From assembly GCF_022376445.1 (NCBI RefSeq), contig NW_025954962.1, positions 124,001 through 188,000 of the forward strand: a stretch of DNA of 64,000 nt. The letters run 5' to 3'. A model generated the notes under the pieces. The model saw only the letters and a list, made by a program, of their open reading frames with translations, was not told the DNA's origin and made no database searches. Below are positions 1 to 9,888 of this stretch, piece by piece. This DNA is from Fomitopsis serialis (taxonomy: Eukaryota; Basidiomycota; Agaricomycetes; Polyporales; Fomitopsidaceae). Both the position numbers and the translations under genes were made by a program. Positions within the stretch are counted from its first letter, which is position 1. The number at the start of each line of letters is the position of its first letter.

Positions 1-51
1 TACAAATCGTAGCTCTGTCTTGAATATTATACCTTCTCCCTTCCTGCCTCT

Positions 52-968
52 ATGATCCATGAATCACCCCTCGCGAAGTACTTCCACCGAAGTGACCACA
101 ACTTTAAGACAGACCACTCTCACAAGGAGGCGTGGTGCAAGGCTTGCGTGGCGTACAAAGTCCGCGAGATAAAGCATACCGAGCTTACTACAGGCCAGCC
201 AGAACGGGGCGACGAGGACGTCGAGAAAGAAGGTATGGCAATTAGACAGTCGGATTTGAACATACCTATAGCTAACACGTCATCACTAGTCATGACCATC
301 CATATCGAACCGAGGAGTAACAAGGTCGAGTGGTACCGGAAGCATCTTATCGAGCAATGTCCTCATGTGACCGACGAGGTGCGCGCGGAGGCAGTGGCAG
401 ATGCGGCGAGAGGGAAACGAAAGGCTGCGGAGACGAAGATGACGAGGCTTCAGCACGAGCTTAGCCAAAACGAGAACAGACCTGTTGCGTCCGGCCCAGT
501 GGCAAGCCCTTTGTCCGCCCAGTCAAGTTTGTCGAGTATCGCGAGTGCCGACTCCGACGCGCTACTCACTAGTACCGTGACGGGCGGTCAATCGCTCCTA
601 GCACCTGCGTCCGCACCAGCTCCTGAGGTCGATTACGATAAGTGGATCATGGCGGCAGAGTCAAGTGGTGGTATGCATGCCTGTGAGGTGTTCTGTCCTA
701 GTGTACACACTCTGATATACACCCAATCTTGCAGATACCGAGCAAGCAGAGGCCCTGCGTTATGCTAAGCGCCAGCGGCTCGGGACCATCAACGGGACAC
801 CATTCTTCGGCGAGACAGTCCCGAAGTTGCAATCTTGGAACAACACGAGACAACGCGAGTTTTCAAGTGATCTGTGTTGTCTTCTGATTGCGTGCAACAT
901 TGCGTGGCACGCTGTCGAGGTCCCTTACTGGCAACACTTCTTTCAGAAGTGGGTCCCTGGTTGTCTAC
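52..968 (+). pseudogene. hAT transposase, N-terminal part (split by LTR element)
   Basis: This is the 5' part of a hAT-superfamily transposase gene. A BED-like zinc finger is suggested by WCKAC near residue 28 followed by an H-x5-C arrangement (HLIEQC) before a Ser/Ala-rich linker. An intron of 64 bp (671-734, GTATGC...TTGCAG) joins SSG to DTEQAEALRYAKRQR, and a second in-frame intron may lie at 233-289. The exon then gives a DUF659-like stretch (AWHAVEVPYWQHFF, WVPG) that stops exactly at the LTR insertion point after 968. The frame resumes at 7367 and no other lesion is visible, so the gene was probably intact until the insertion. The element's 5' end lies at or before the window edge, so the true start and terminal repeat are unknown. 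Confidence 0.8.
964..968. repeat. Target-site duplication, left copy (TCTAC)
   Basis: The five bases TCTAC directly precede the left LTR and recur at 7362-7366 directly after the right LTR. A 5-bp duplication is the usual footprint of LTR-retrotransposon integrase. Confidence 0.9.
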
Positions 969-1169
969 TGTTATGGCGCCTCACTCGTCGTGCCTCGTAT
1001 GCGCTGCACCCAGTCTCTATTCAAGGAGATCTGTCTACAGAGTGCATACAAAGCGGTGACGAGGTAAAGGCTGAGGACTTGTAGGTGCACTGGCGCGCCA
1101 TACGAGTCCTCGAGCAAACAAAGACAAACATTTAATGTAAGACATACCGTAACGGGAATATCCGTTACA
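969..1169 (-). repeat. LTR (downstream copy in element sense)
   Basis: This 201-bp direct repeat matches 7162-7361 almost perfectly. It begins TGTTATGGCGCC where the other copy has TGTAATGCGCC, and ends CCGTTACA. The final 20 bases contain a hairpin with arms GTAACGG and CCGTTAC. Confidence 0.95.
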
Positions 1170-1181
1170 CCCTCCCCCACT
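1170..1181 (-). other. Polypurine tract
   Basis: Read on the minus strand this is AGTGGGGGAGGG, immediately before the 3' LTR. It is the expected plus-strand primer of an LTR element and fixes the element's orientation. Confidence 0.75.
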
Positions 1182-1399
1182 GGACACGACCACGGGTCCC
1201 AGCAATAACCAGAGAAACAGATAGAAAAAGGAAAATGAAAGGAGACATATGCAACAACCCAACGGTGGTAGCAATTGGCAAACAAAGATGATGTTGAACT
1301 GTAGACAACGACATGTTAGATCGCGTCAGTGAGCAGACACAACCATTCATCATTGTCGTACATAACTCGACAAGGTTATGCAGGCCATAAGGTAAACTA

Positions 1400-4300
1400 C
1401 TACTCGGACTCGGAGTAGTAGTCAGCATCTTCAGAGTTACCCTCATCTTCGGCAGATAGTGCAGAAGAGCTGAGGGTATCCTCCATCTCATACTGCTCAT
1501 AGTAGTCAGAGACTACTACTGAGTTGGTCTCCTCAGACCCAGATCTTCGTGATTCCCACGAGCTAAGATGCTCGGACTCGGAGGAATACTCTGACTCAAC
1601 ATGGTCAGGGTACTCCTCACGAGTCATGGTACGAGGCTCCTCATCAGAGGAGTTGTACCAGTCGGACTCATCCACTGGTTGTTGACGAGGTGGTACAACA
1701 AGCCATCCCAGCTTGTTGTAGGCCCAATGTCGCACCATCTCCATAGGAAGTGGTGCAACAAGCCGAGGATCGAACTCGAGTGGAACCACTTCCAACTCCC
1801 TCTGGAAGTGGTCCCAGGCTCGACGAGCTGCACGAGAATATGTCCCCGGTCGCGGGGACATCTCCTCGATGGCATGCCCACAGCTAAGTGCTGACCTCTT
1901 GCAGTGAGCCCAGATGTCCCACTCGCCAACACTCGCCGCAACATCGGCCTCGTCGAAGTCGTGGTCAAGTTGGTCTGCAAGGAGGCTGAAGCATTCCTCG
2001 CGCGACCTCTTGTCACTCGGCCATCGACTCACATCAACGGTTACTGAACGATCCAGTGCGGTCGACACTCGGTTCAGTCCCAGTACTTCGCGGCGCGAGG
2101 TACTGGCTTCCCGAGTGATGTCGTGGCTGCGACGGTCACCCGTATCCTGCATTTCGAGTTGATCACTCGATGCGCGTGGTACAGGTGGTACACGTCTCGA
2201 TGTCCGACGTGAAGCTCGTACGTCGATCACTTCGCTGGACGTATGGCCCGAGACTACATCTGGTCCCAATACACCATTGTATGATGTACTGGCCACTCGC
2301 GCCGTATCCTGCACTTCGCGCCGACTACTCGATGTGCGAGTAGCTGGTATTCGCGTCGAGTTCCCGTGGGTGGCCCGTACGTCAAGCTCACGGCTTGGCG
2401 TCCGTGTCGCTGCCGGGTCCGAGGCCAGTACATCTTCGTGTGATGTACTGGTTGTGTTGTGGAACGAGCGGCGGCCGTTCGAGGCCCCGCTCCCTTCCCC
2501 TCTCAAGAGAGTACCCCCTCTCGTAGAGGAGATATCTCCTCCTTGCGCTCGCGCCGGCTCGGTCTCGATACCATCAGTAGTCGTTGAACATCGCCGTTCA
2601 CCTGAGTCCGATGAATCCAGCCCTCGCGGTGGATGTTCCTTCTTATGGGCGCGCGACGACGCCCTGGTCGTCGCGTCATTCGATGCGGGTGCATCACCCG
2701 GTAACCTGGATGTGCCTGCCACACCATATGGTCCAGGTAATTGTACCCGCGACGACGATGATTCGTCCTCGCCAAGGTTCCCTTGCCCTGGGACTACCGA
2801 GACCTCGTCAGTCCCCGTCCCTTCGTTTGACTGCGCTGGGTCCGGGAATAAGGCAGCACATCCATCTTGGATGTGCTCGGCGGTAGCTCCCGGTCTCGTT
2901 TGCTGGACGCACCAAGTACTTTGCAGTACTTGGGCTGGTGCTCGCCGTCGAAGACCACGGCCAGCTCACGTCGGTCTTGCTGAACGCGACGTGCCGGCAG
3001 CACGTAGCGTCCCGACGGTCGCCATTCAGACTCGTGTGCAGTCTGTCGTACGTCTACACTCGTAGACGTACCGGCTGACTGGCCGCGATTCGCCAGATTG
3101 AGCTTGTCCGTATCGTCATCGAGGTCTGTTGCAGTGTGACGCGGCGGTGACGCTGCAACAATAGGAGATGAGCTGGCGAGTACCGTGAGGTACTCGCCGT
3201 GGGCGGTAGCAAGGTCGCACCCTTGTGTGGCACCCTCAAGCTCGGTGCTTGACGTCGGTGCTACGCCCGCCGCGGAGAGATGGGACGCGCCAGTAGTGCC
3301 TGTGTGCACTCCGGACGCGTCGCTGTGCTTGATGGTAGACACGACGGTGTCCTCCTGTACGAGTAACGTACCACCGTCGGTCGCGACTACTGAGTGGGTA
3401 GTCGCGACGTACCCTGGTAGTGGTACAGAAATGGGGGGTGGTGACGGCGATGCGAGTACCGTGAGGTACTCGCTGTTCGATTCGCCACCGAACTCTTCGA
3501 CGGAGGCGTCGAGCGAGAGTCCCGACGTCTGTGTGTGGACGCGTTGCGTGACCGTGCCGGTTGCGACCTGTAGATCGCCCCGTGGGTCGATCGTACCGTC
3601 GACCTGCGTGGTTGCTGTCACGACAACCGCATTGGTTGTCGTAGTCGTCACGATTGGTGGTGGCGGTGTAGGAGATGGTGGTAGAGGCGGGGGAGGTACA
3701 TCCGGCATGGACGTACCTCTGTCTTTCGAGCTCGCAGGTTCGTCTCCTTCGCCTACACCGCACCCTTCCTCCCCTCCTCCTTCTGCCAGACCCTCCTCAT
3801 CTGACTCCTCTGTCTCTGCACTCTCATCCACGTCCCCTCGTCCCCGGCCTGATCCGCCATCCGTCCTGCACTCGATCTCCGGAGTGCGCGCGCGACCTCC
3901 GACTCGTGGTGCCTCTCGTAGTCGCCACCGATGTCGGGAGCCGCGAAGGAGTCGATGGGGAGTTGGGTAGGGGTCCCTAGGAGCGAGCCCTCGACGAGAA
4001 CTGTGAAGTTCTCGTCGGGTTGACGGTCGGGGTGCCGTTCTGGTCTGTCGGGGTCCGTAAGCGCCGGCCGCCGCACTGTTGGTAGTGCAGCAGTCGGGTC
4101 GCGATCTCGAGCTCGCGCGTCGCTCGAGACTACACGACTGTCGAGCTGCGCGATCGTGGGGCCGTCCGTGTCGCGGGGATAGTGGTGGTCGCTGAAAAAA
4201 CCAAGACCGAGGTCCACCGTTTCGTCGAGTCGGTCGAGGTCGTATCGCGGGCCTGTCAGTTGAACCGCGAGATGTTCAGCTGTCTTGGGACTACCGGGGG

Positions 4301-7016
4301 CTTGCACTTCCGGTTGGGAGTGCACGTCTTCTCGGAAGTCGGCCGCGCGCGATCGGGGGCTGCTGGAGGTGTCGTCGAGGTCGTCCCACGACCTGGCCAG
4401 CTGAACCTCAGGAGGTTCAGCTATATCGGAGCAGCTGGGGGCCTGCACTTCCGTGAGGATGTGCAGGCCGTGTGGTGTCGCGGTTGGTCGAGCGATGTAG
4501 CTGCCGGACGAGAGGTCCGGAACGTTCGGAGACACGCAGTCCTTGGCCCCGTCTACGTCAAGCTCATGGCTAGACGCACTCGCTGCGCAGCGGGCAGACG
4601 AGGGAATGGATACGTCAGACATGCAGTATTGCATGTCCGCCGTGTCGCTTTGCAGAGAGAACGGTCTGGGTACGACCATGAGGTCGTCCCGTAGCGCGGA
4701 CGCGCCGTCTTCATGGCCGACAACGCGCACGACGGACTTCACGTCCGTCGCTACGCTTGTTGGCGCGGATGCGGGGAAGGTAGGAGGTGTCGAGATGGAT
4801 ACGTCCATCAGGGGCGTACCTTCAGTTCTCGACCCTTCGTGCTGGTCGGTAGCGTGTACGTCGAGCATCAATCTCGGCGTACTCGCTATCCATCGGTCAG
4901 TGATGGGTGAATGGGGCCCGTCGGACGTGCACTGCTGCGCGTCCGCCGTGTCGCTTTGCGAGATGGGCGGTACGACCGCGAGGTCGTCCCGCAACGCAGG
5001 CGTGTGGCCTTGCAGATCGGCAGGCACGACCGGTAGGTCGTCCTGCGGCACAGATCTGCCGTCCCCTTGGCCAGCCACGCGTACGACGAACTCCTCGTTA
5101 GTCGCTACGCTTGTTGATACAGGTGCACACAAGGGGATAGGCGTCGAGGTGGATATGTCCGCCTGAGGCGTATCCGCTACTCGATATCCAGTCGCGGAAT
5201 GGTGGGGCACGTCGGACGTGCGATACTGCGCGTCCGTCGTGTCGCCTTGCTGAGTGTATGGTACGACCGCGAGGTCGTCCCAGGGCGCAATCGTGCCATC
5301 TTGCAGAGTGGAGGGTACGACTGTTAGGTCGTCCTGCAGGGCGAGCCTGCCGTCTTCCTGACCAGCAACGCATACGGCGAACTTCATGTTCGTCGCTATG
5401 CTTGCTGGTGCGGACACGGGCGAGAAGTGAGGTATCGAGGCGGGTACGTCCATCTGGGGCGTACCCGTTACTCGACATCCGGTTGCGGAACAATGGGACA
5501 CGTCGGACGTGCGGTATTGCGCGTCCGCCGTGTCGCTTTGCAATGTGAAAGGTTCAGGTACGACCTGGAGGTCGTACCGCAGCACAAACGTGCTATTTTG
5601 CGGAGAGGAAGATACGACTTCGCAGTCGTACCTGGTTCCGTGACCAGCGGTACGCTCGACGAACTCCGTGTTCGTCGATGCGTACGCTGGCGGGGGTACT
5701 GGCACAGGCGGAGGCGAGGTGGGTACGTCCAGCATGGGCGTACCTTCGATTTGCGAGCCTTCCTGCTCGCTTTCCCTGCTCGCCCCGCACCCTTCCTCCC
5801 TCTCTCCCTTCGTGCCTTCCTCGCACCCTTCTCGTTCCTTCGGGATTTCCTCGTCGCCTCCACGATCCGCGTTCCTCGTGGTCCGCTCGGTCTTGCAGCT
5901 CGGCGCTGGGCTTGAACGCGCGGTGTTCAAGTCCTGGGTCGCGCGGCTGGGTTGCGTGTCGCCAGAGCCGCGGTATTGGTTGCCAGAGTCAAGGCGCGAG
6001 TCGAGAGGGGTGAGGTGAGGAGCCGGGGAGGGAGGAATTGGCGGTCTGGTACCGTGAGGTACCAGGTCGTCGGTCGCCACTGACTGGACTGGCGGTAAGT
6101 CAGCCAGCCATTCGCGAACGCGAGTTCGCACTCGCGTTGGGGCCGCGCGCGCGTCTGGTTCGCCAGACGGGCGCTCGAGTTGGCTGCCCAGGGAGTGGAA
6201 ATGGTCGAAGACGAGGGGTCGGTGGTGGCGGTCGAGCGCAGTGCGGTGGGCGCTAACGCTCGGGGCGCTCACCACTGGCACGGTCTCGTGGCGCTCGACG
6301 CCCGCAGGGTCGAGCGTGTCGTGCGTCGCGTCGAGCAATCTGCTCGGCGTGGCGCTCACGTCGTTCGACAACAAATATATATTTTCTGTGTCACGGCTCA
6401 TCTCTGAGCGCGCGACGGGCGTGTCTACACGCGTGGGCTTGGTCCCACTGCACACAGTACTACTGTAGTACTGTGTGCCTATGCCCTCCCGGGTGCTGAT
6501 ACGAGTCAGCTCATTGCACTGCTCGTTCGACCCGGGCGCGAGCTCGACTACGGTTACGTCGTCGAGCTCGGTGCACTCACCACTCCTCCGAGTGGTGCCG
6601 ATCTTCATCGGCAGGGTGGTAGCAGGTGGAGGGTCGGTCTCCGTGCGGCTCTGAGCGGGCTCGACATTGGGCTCGAGCTGCTCAGTGTGCAGTGCCTGTT
6701 CGACCTCACGGTCGGACGGCGCCTGCTCTGTGAGGGCTCCGGCTGAGTCCTCGCGGTGAGAGGACTCAGTCCGGGTGGTCTTCGTGCGAGAAGACCGACT
6801 GCGGCTGCTGGCCTCGGACAACGCGGCGTCGACTGTTGCCAGCAGTTCGGCCTCGAGTTGCTTGGACTCCTCGAGAGCCTTGTTGATCCGCTCTTGACTT
6901 GCGGCGAGCTTCGCTCGGACTTCCGCGCGCAACGCCTTCAGCTTGCTGCGGGTTCCACTGTGGGACCCGCGGCTGCCTCGGGAAGGTGCAGACGGGGTGT
7001 TGGTCGACTCGGACAT
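1400..7016 (-). CDS. Giant hairpin-rich protein of the LTR element, no pol domains
   Basis: I do not recognise this protein. Three abutting open frames (7016-3753, 3831-2794, and about 2850-1400) read as one protein of about 1,870 residues if one base is restored in each of two short G/C runs (plus-strand 3834-3837 and 2852-2853). The start is the ATG at 7016, about 145 nt inside the 5' LTR. Residues 20-70 form a charged probable coiled coil (KALRAEVRAKLAAS, LEESKQLEAELL). The middle is Ser/Thr/Asp/Pro-rich with four imperfect repeats of about 90-120 residues carrying TPxMDVP, VATNxxFVVRVAG and DDLxVVP motifs. The C-terminus has a more ordered, Trp-containing segment (VGEWDIWAHCKR, RAWDHFQRELEVVP, VRHWAYNKLGW) and an acidic tail ending DYYSESE. 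No CCHC, DTG or YxDD motif is seen. By position it could be a highly diverged Gag, but that is inference. The coding DNA is studded with perfect inverted repeats (see findings). Confidence 0.7.
4590..5745 (-). repeat. Four tandem coding repeats within the element protein
   Basis: Four diverged repeats of roughly 275-350 bp encode units that begin with TPMLDVP, TPQMDVP, TPQADIS and TPLMDVS. They continue through VATN-like, VAGxxDGR and one or two DDLxVVP motifs to DTADAQYRTSDV. The TPxMDVP and DDLxVVP segments coincide with inverted repeats in the DNA. Confidence 0.75.
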
Positions 7017-7161
7017 CTTGTCGAGTTGTCGAGTTGGCCAGAGGATGATCAGAGTAGCATAGAGTTGTTGACGTCGAGTAGGTAGATATCGAAGTCGAGT
7101 TTTTGAGGTTGTTGCCTAGAATAGATCCCCAGAGTAGAAGCTTGTCTGGAGCGCAAAAAAG

Positions 7162-7361
7162 TGTAATGCGCCTCACTCGTCGTGCCTCGTATGCGCTGCA
7201 CCCAGTCTCTATTCAAGGAGATCTGTCTACAGAGTGCATACAAAGCGGTGACGAGGTAAAGGCTGAGGACTTGTAGGTGCACTGGCGCGCCATACGAGTC
7301 CTCGAGCAAACAAAGACAAACATTTAATGTAAGACATACCGTAACGGGAATATCCGTTACA
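7162..7361 (-). repeat. LTR (upstream copy in element sense)
   Basis: This 200-bp copy is near-identical to 969-1169. On the minus strand it begins TGTAACGGATATTCCCGTTAC and ends GCGCATTACA. The promoter of the element should lie here, but no clear TATA box was identified. Confidence 0.95.
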
Positions 7362-7366
7362 TCTAC
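7362..7366. repeat. Target-site duplication, right copy (TCTAC)
   Basis: This is the second copy of TCTAC, directly after the terminal CA of the right LTR. With it the hAT reading frame continues past the element. Confidence 0.9.
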
Positions 7367-9544
7367 TCCCTGGCCGGCTCACGTTGTCGGGTCGAGTTCT
7401 GGATGAAGAGGCAGACAAAGTGCTCACCACAATGAAGACTCGTGTCAAGGGCCGATTTGCCACAGGTCAATGTGATGCATGGAAGAACATCACCAAGACG
7501 TCCATAGTTGCATCAATGTTGAACGTCGAATACAAGGCACGTACCTAATATAGTAGCATCTAGTCCCGTTCTTTGCTGACCTGTGTTGTAGCCATACATT
7601 CTCAGTGCAGTTGATATATCTGCGAAGGCCAAGAACGCTGAGAATTTGCTCGAGATCGTCGTCAACGAGATCAAATACTGCCGTGACGTACTCGAGACAG
7701 TGGTGGTCGCATGGTGCACGGATTCGAGTGGCGAGTCTTTGAAGATGCGTCGCCTTCTTCGTGAGCGATTTCCTTGGATTGTGACAGTGGCGTGCTGGGC
7801 GCATCAGGTAACTTGTTTCGGTGTATGGATATTGAAATCCATGGCTGATACACTGCTGTCAGCTCAATCTCGTCGTGTCCGATTACCTCAAATTGAAGCT
7901 CCCGCATATCCGTGTTGTTGATCAAGCTTTGGAAGTGATCAAGTGGTTCAACAATCACAGTCGGGCTCTGGGGCTCCTGAAGGAGAAGATGATGGAGAAG
8001 CTAGCGAAGGTTTATGCGTTGATTTTACCAGTCATTACCCGCTGGACATCGCACTTCCTTTCATGCCGGCGACTGCTCCGCATCGAGAATGCCATGCGGA
8101 CCCTTGTGTTGGACTCGCGCGATCAACTGATCGTGTGCGCGGGCGATAAGGTCGAACTGAAAGCGAAGGCGACTGAGATCCTTGATCTCATCAGCGAGCC
8201 GTCTTTCTGGCGTAACCTTGCAGAGTACGTCAGCTAATTAACCCCTAAAAGTCCACATGGATGTCAACTTGAACTTACATTCACGTCCATTTCCCAGGAT
8301 CGAAAAGTCACTTCGCCCTCTCGCCATCGCGACTTATGCAACTGAAGCGAATAATGCCCGCTTGGACATTGTCTTGCTGACTCTTGGCCACCTCTACCAC
8401 ATATTCAGCAGCCTGGAGTACGATGCTGCTGCACGCGAGACAATCCGCAAGAGCCTGGAGAAGCGCTGGAAACAAGCCGATCAGGAAGTCTTCGTCCTTG
8501 CGGTTCTCTTTAACCCTTACCTGCGGCGAAAGGCCTTCAACCCAGACAACGCGCTTTTCACCGAGGCGTCACTCTGGGGAATGGTTGATCGATGCTTCCG
8601 CCGCATGTTTCCTTCACCAGAGTACGCACCACCCGATTACGAGATGCGCCGTGCATTTACAGATTATCTGACTGGGCTCGGGACCTTCTCCGACGAGGCG
8701 ATGAGCCTCGAGCTCCTGAAGAGGATGGCAGATGCAGAGGTAAGTACCTTAGATACTGCGTATGTTGATGTTCCTGTTGGACTTAGATTGGACACAGAAA
8801 TCCTTTGTCGATCTCGTCAGTGTCTGGCGGTCGTGCTGGACTCCTGGAAAGACAACAGGACCCGAGGGACTGGTTGTCCTTGCTATGCGGATACTCAGCA
8901 TTGTGCCCAACTCTGCCGCGACGGAGCGGCTCTTCAGCTTGATGGGTACAATACATACCGATCGACGCAATCGTCTCGATGCTGGAAGGGTTCGCAAGAT
9001 GGCCTTGGTCAAAGGTGACATTAATACACAGTGGCCTGCGAAGGAGCGCAAGAAGCGTCACACTTACGAATGTTCCACCACCGCATCCGCATCATCTGCC
9101 GCCGTCTCGTCCACAACCACATCCGAGTCAGCAGCACCGCCAGCAAACAGCGACGCGAGCTCAGGTCCAGGCCGAACCGCCGACTCCGAATGGGACACAC
9201 CCCTTATTACCTCGTTCAGCGCTGTCGCAGATGAACTCTCGCACGAAGCGGAGGAGCATGACAATGCGACTCGGAGTCTCAGCTCGCAGCCACTGGTACC
9301 CGGCAGTAGTACCGGCGACGGCGCGGCTGCCACCACTTCGAGCTCGGCACCGGTGGGTGCGGCGTTGCATGGTCGCGAGAGGCTTTTACTATGCAACCTA
9401 TTCCTGAAACCGTCGGACCCCCATTTTGTTCAACTGAGTAGCTATTGCGCTGGCTTCTGGCAGCAAGCCGAAGCGAGCCTAGATGTAGAATCCGACCTTC
9501 AGGAGGTCCTTATGTCAGAGCCCCCAGTATCTTCCGAGTTGTGA
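7367..9544 (+). pseudogene. hAT transposase, C-terminal part (split by LTR element)
   Basis: This is the catalytic and C-terminal part of the interrupted hAT transposase. The frame re-enters directly after the right LTR (PGRLTLSGRVLDEEADK). Introns inferred from GT/AG and frame are 7541-7591, 7808-7862, 8226-8297 and 8740-8797. Landmarks are TDSSGESLKMRRLLRERFP and ACWAHQ in the RNase-H-like core, then the hAT C-terminal dimerisation region GLVVLAMRILSIVPNSAATERLFS with RNRLDAGRVRKMALVK. A low-complexity Ser/Thr/Ala tail precedes the TGA at 9542-9544. The copy shows no stop codons or frameshifts besides the LTR insertion, so the disruption is probably young. It cannot make full-length transposase from this locus. 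Confidence 0.85.
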
Positions 9545-9888
9545 TCTTTCATTGCATGTGCATAATTCTGAAGTACCTGACAACTAGTGCTAATTGTATT
9601 TTTCGTCTCTGGTTCGATATGAGCCTCAGCGGTGAGCCTATCGTCGCCATTGACCGAGGAGCTTAGTCATCAGAGATAATTCACAGGGTCACGCATTGAC
9701 CTTGACCGCGGTCAACATGACCTCGGTCAGACCCTGCTTGACCTCGGTCAGACCGCGGTCAGACTCGGGTCATAACAACACTGCGAGTCACGCCTCCTCC
9801 TGCTCCTGTGATCAGCCGAGGTGATCCACACGAACCAGACGGTGGTCCAGACCTCGCGGTCGAGGGCCACCAACGATCACCCAAGCGA
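9545..9888. other. Spacer between hAT gene and MetE-like gene
   Basis: This convergent spacer holds the hAT 3' untranslated region and, at 9691-9770, a cluster of GGTCA/TGACC repeats (separate entry). No gene is seen. Confidence 0.6.
9691..9770. repeat. GGTCA/TGACC cluster, probable hAT subterminal repeats
   Basis: About 80 bp contain repeated, partly palindromic motifs: TTGACCGCGGTCAA, TGACCTCGGTCA (twice) and GACCGCGGTC. Short repeated motifs near the ends are typical transposase-binding sites of hAT elements, and this block lies just 3' of the transposase gene. The other end is outside the window, so the terminal inverted repeats and 8-bp duplication cannot be confirmed. Confidence 0.55.

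Larger units (their letters stand above)
969..7361 (-). mobile_element. Non-autonomous LTR retrotransposon inserted in hAT gene
   Basis: The element is bounded by two direct repeats of about 200 bp (969-1169 and 7162-7361) that start TG and end CA, with TGTAA/TTACA terminal inversions. It is flanked by the 5-bp duplication TCTAC. A purine tract (AGTGGGGGAGGG on the minus strand) lies directly inside the left LTR, so transcription runs right to left. The interior of about 6.0 kb holds one long minus-strand coding sequence and no recognisable CCHC knuckle, protease, reverse transcriptase (no YxDD), RNase H or integrase, so it must be mobilised in trans. No convincing tRNA-complementary primer site was seen just inside the right LTR. 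The two LTRs differ at only two positions, one substitution and one G indel near the TG end, which suggests a recent insertion. Confidence 0.93.

Noticed and set aside
2794..3831. Programmed ribosomal frameshifting between the three minus-strand frames of the element
   Set aside because: No slippery heptamer was seen at the junctions, and the breaks have the same one-base-missing signature as breaks in unrelated host genes in the window. Sequence error is simpler.
1601..6407. Many plus-strand open frames inside the LTR element (for example 2277-3065, 3185-3970, 4182-4694, 4543-5166)
   Set aside because: They run antisense to the long minus-strand frame. GC-rich, palindromic coding DNA keeps several frames open, so these are shadows; the polypurine tract fixes the sense strand as minus.
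9691..9770. CRISPR-like or tandem regulatory array
   Set aside because: The organism is eukaryotic and the repeats are short palindromic words without uniform spacers, fitting transposon subterminal repeats.
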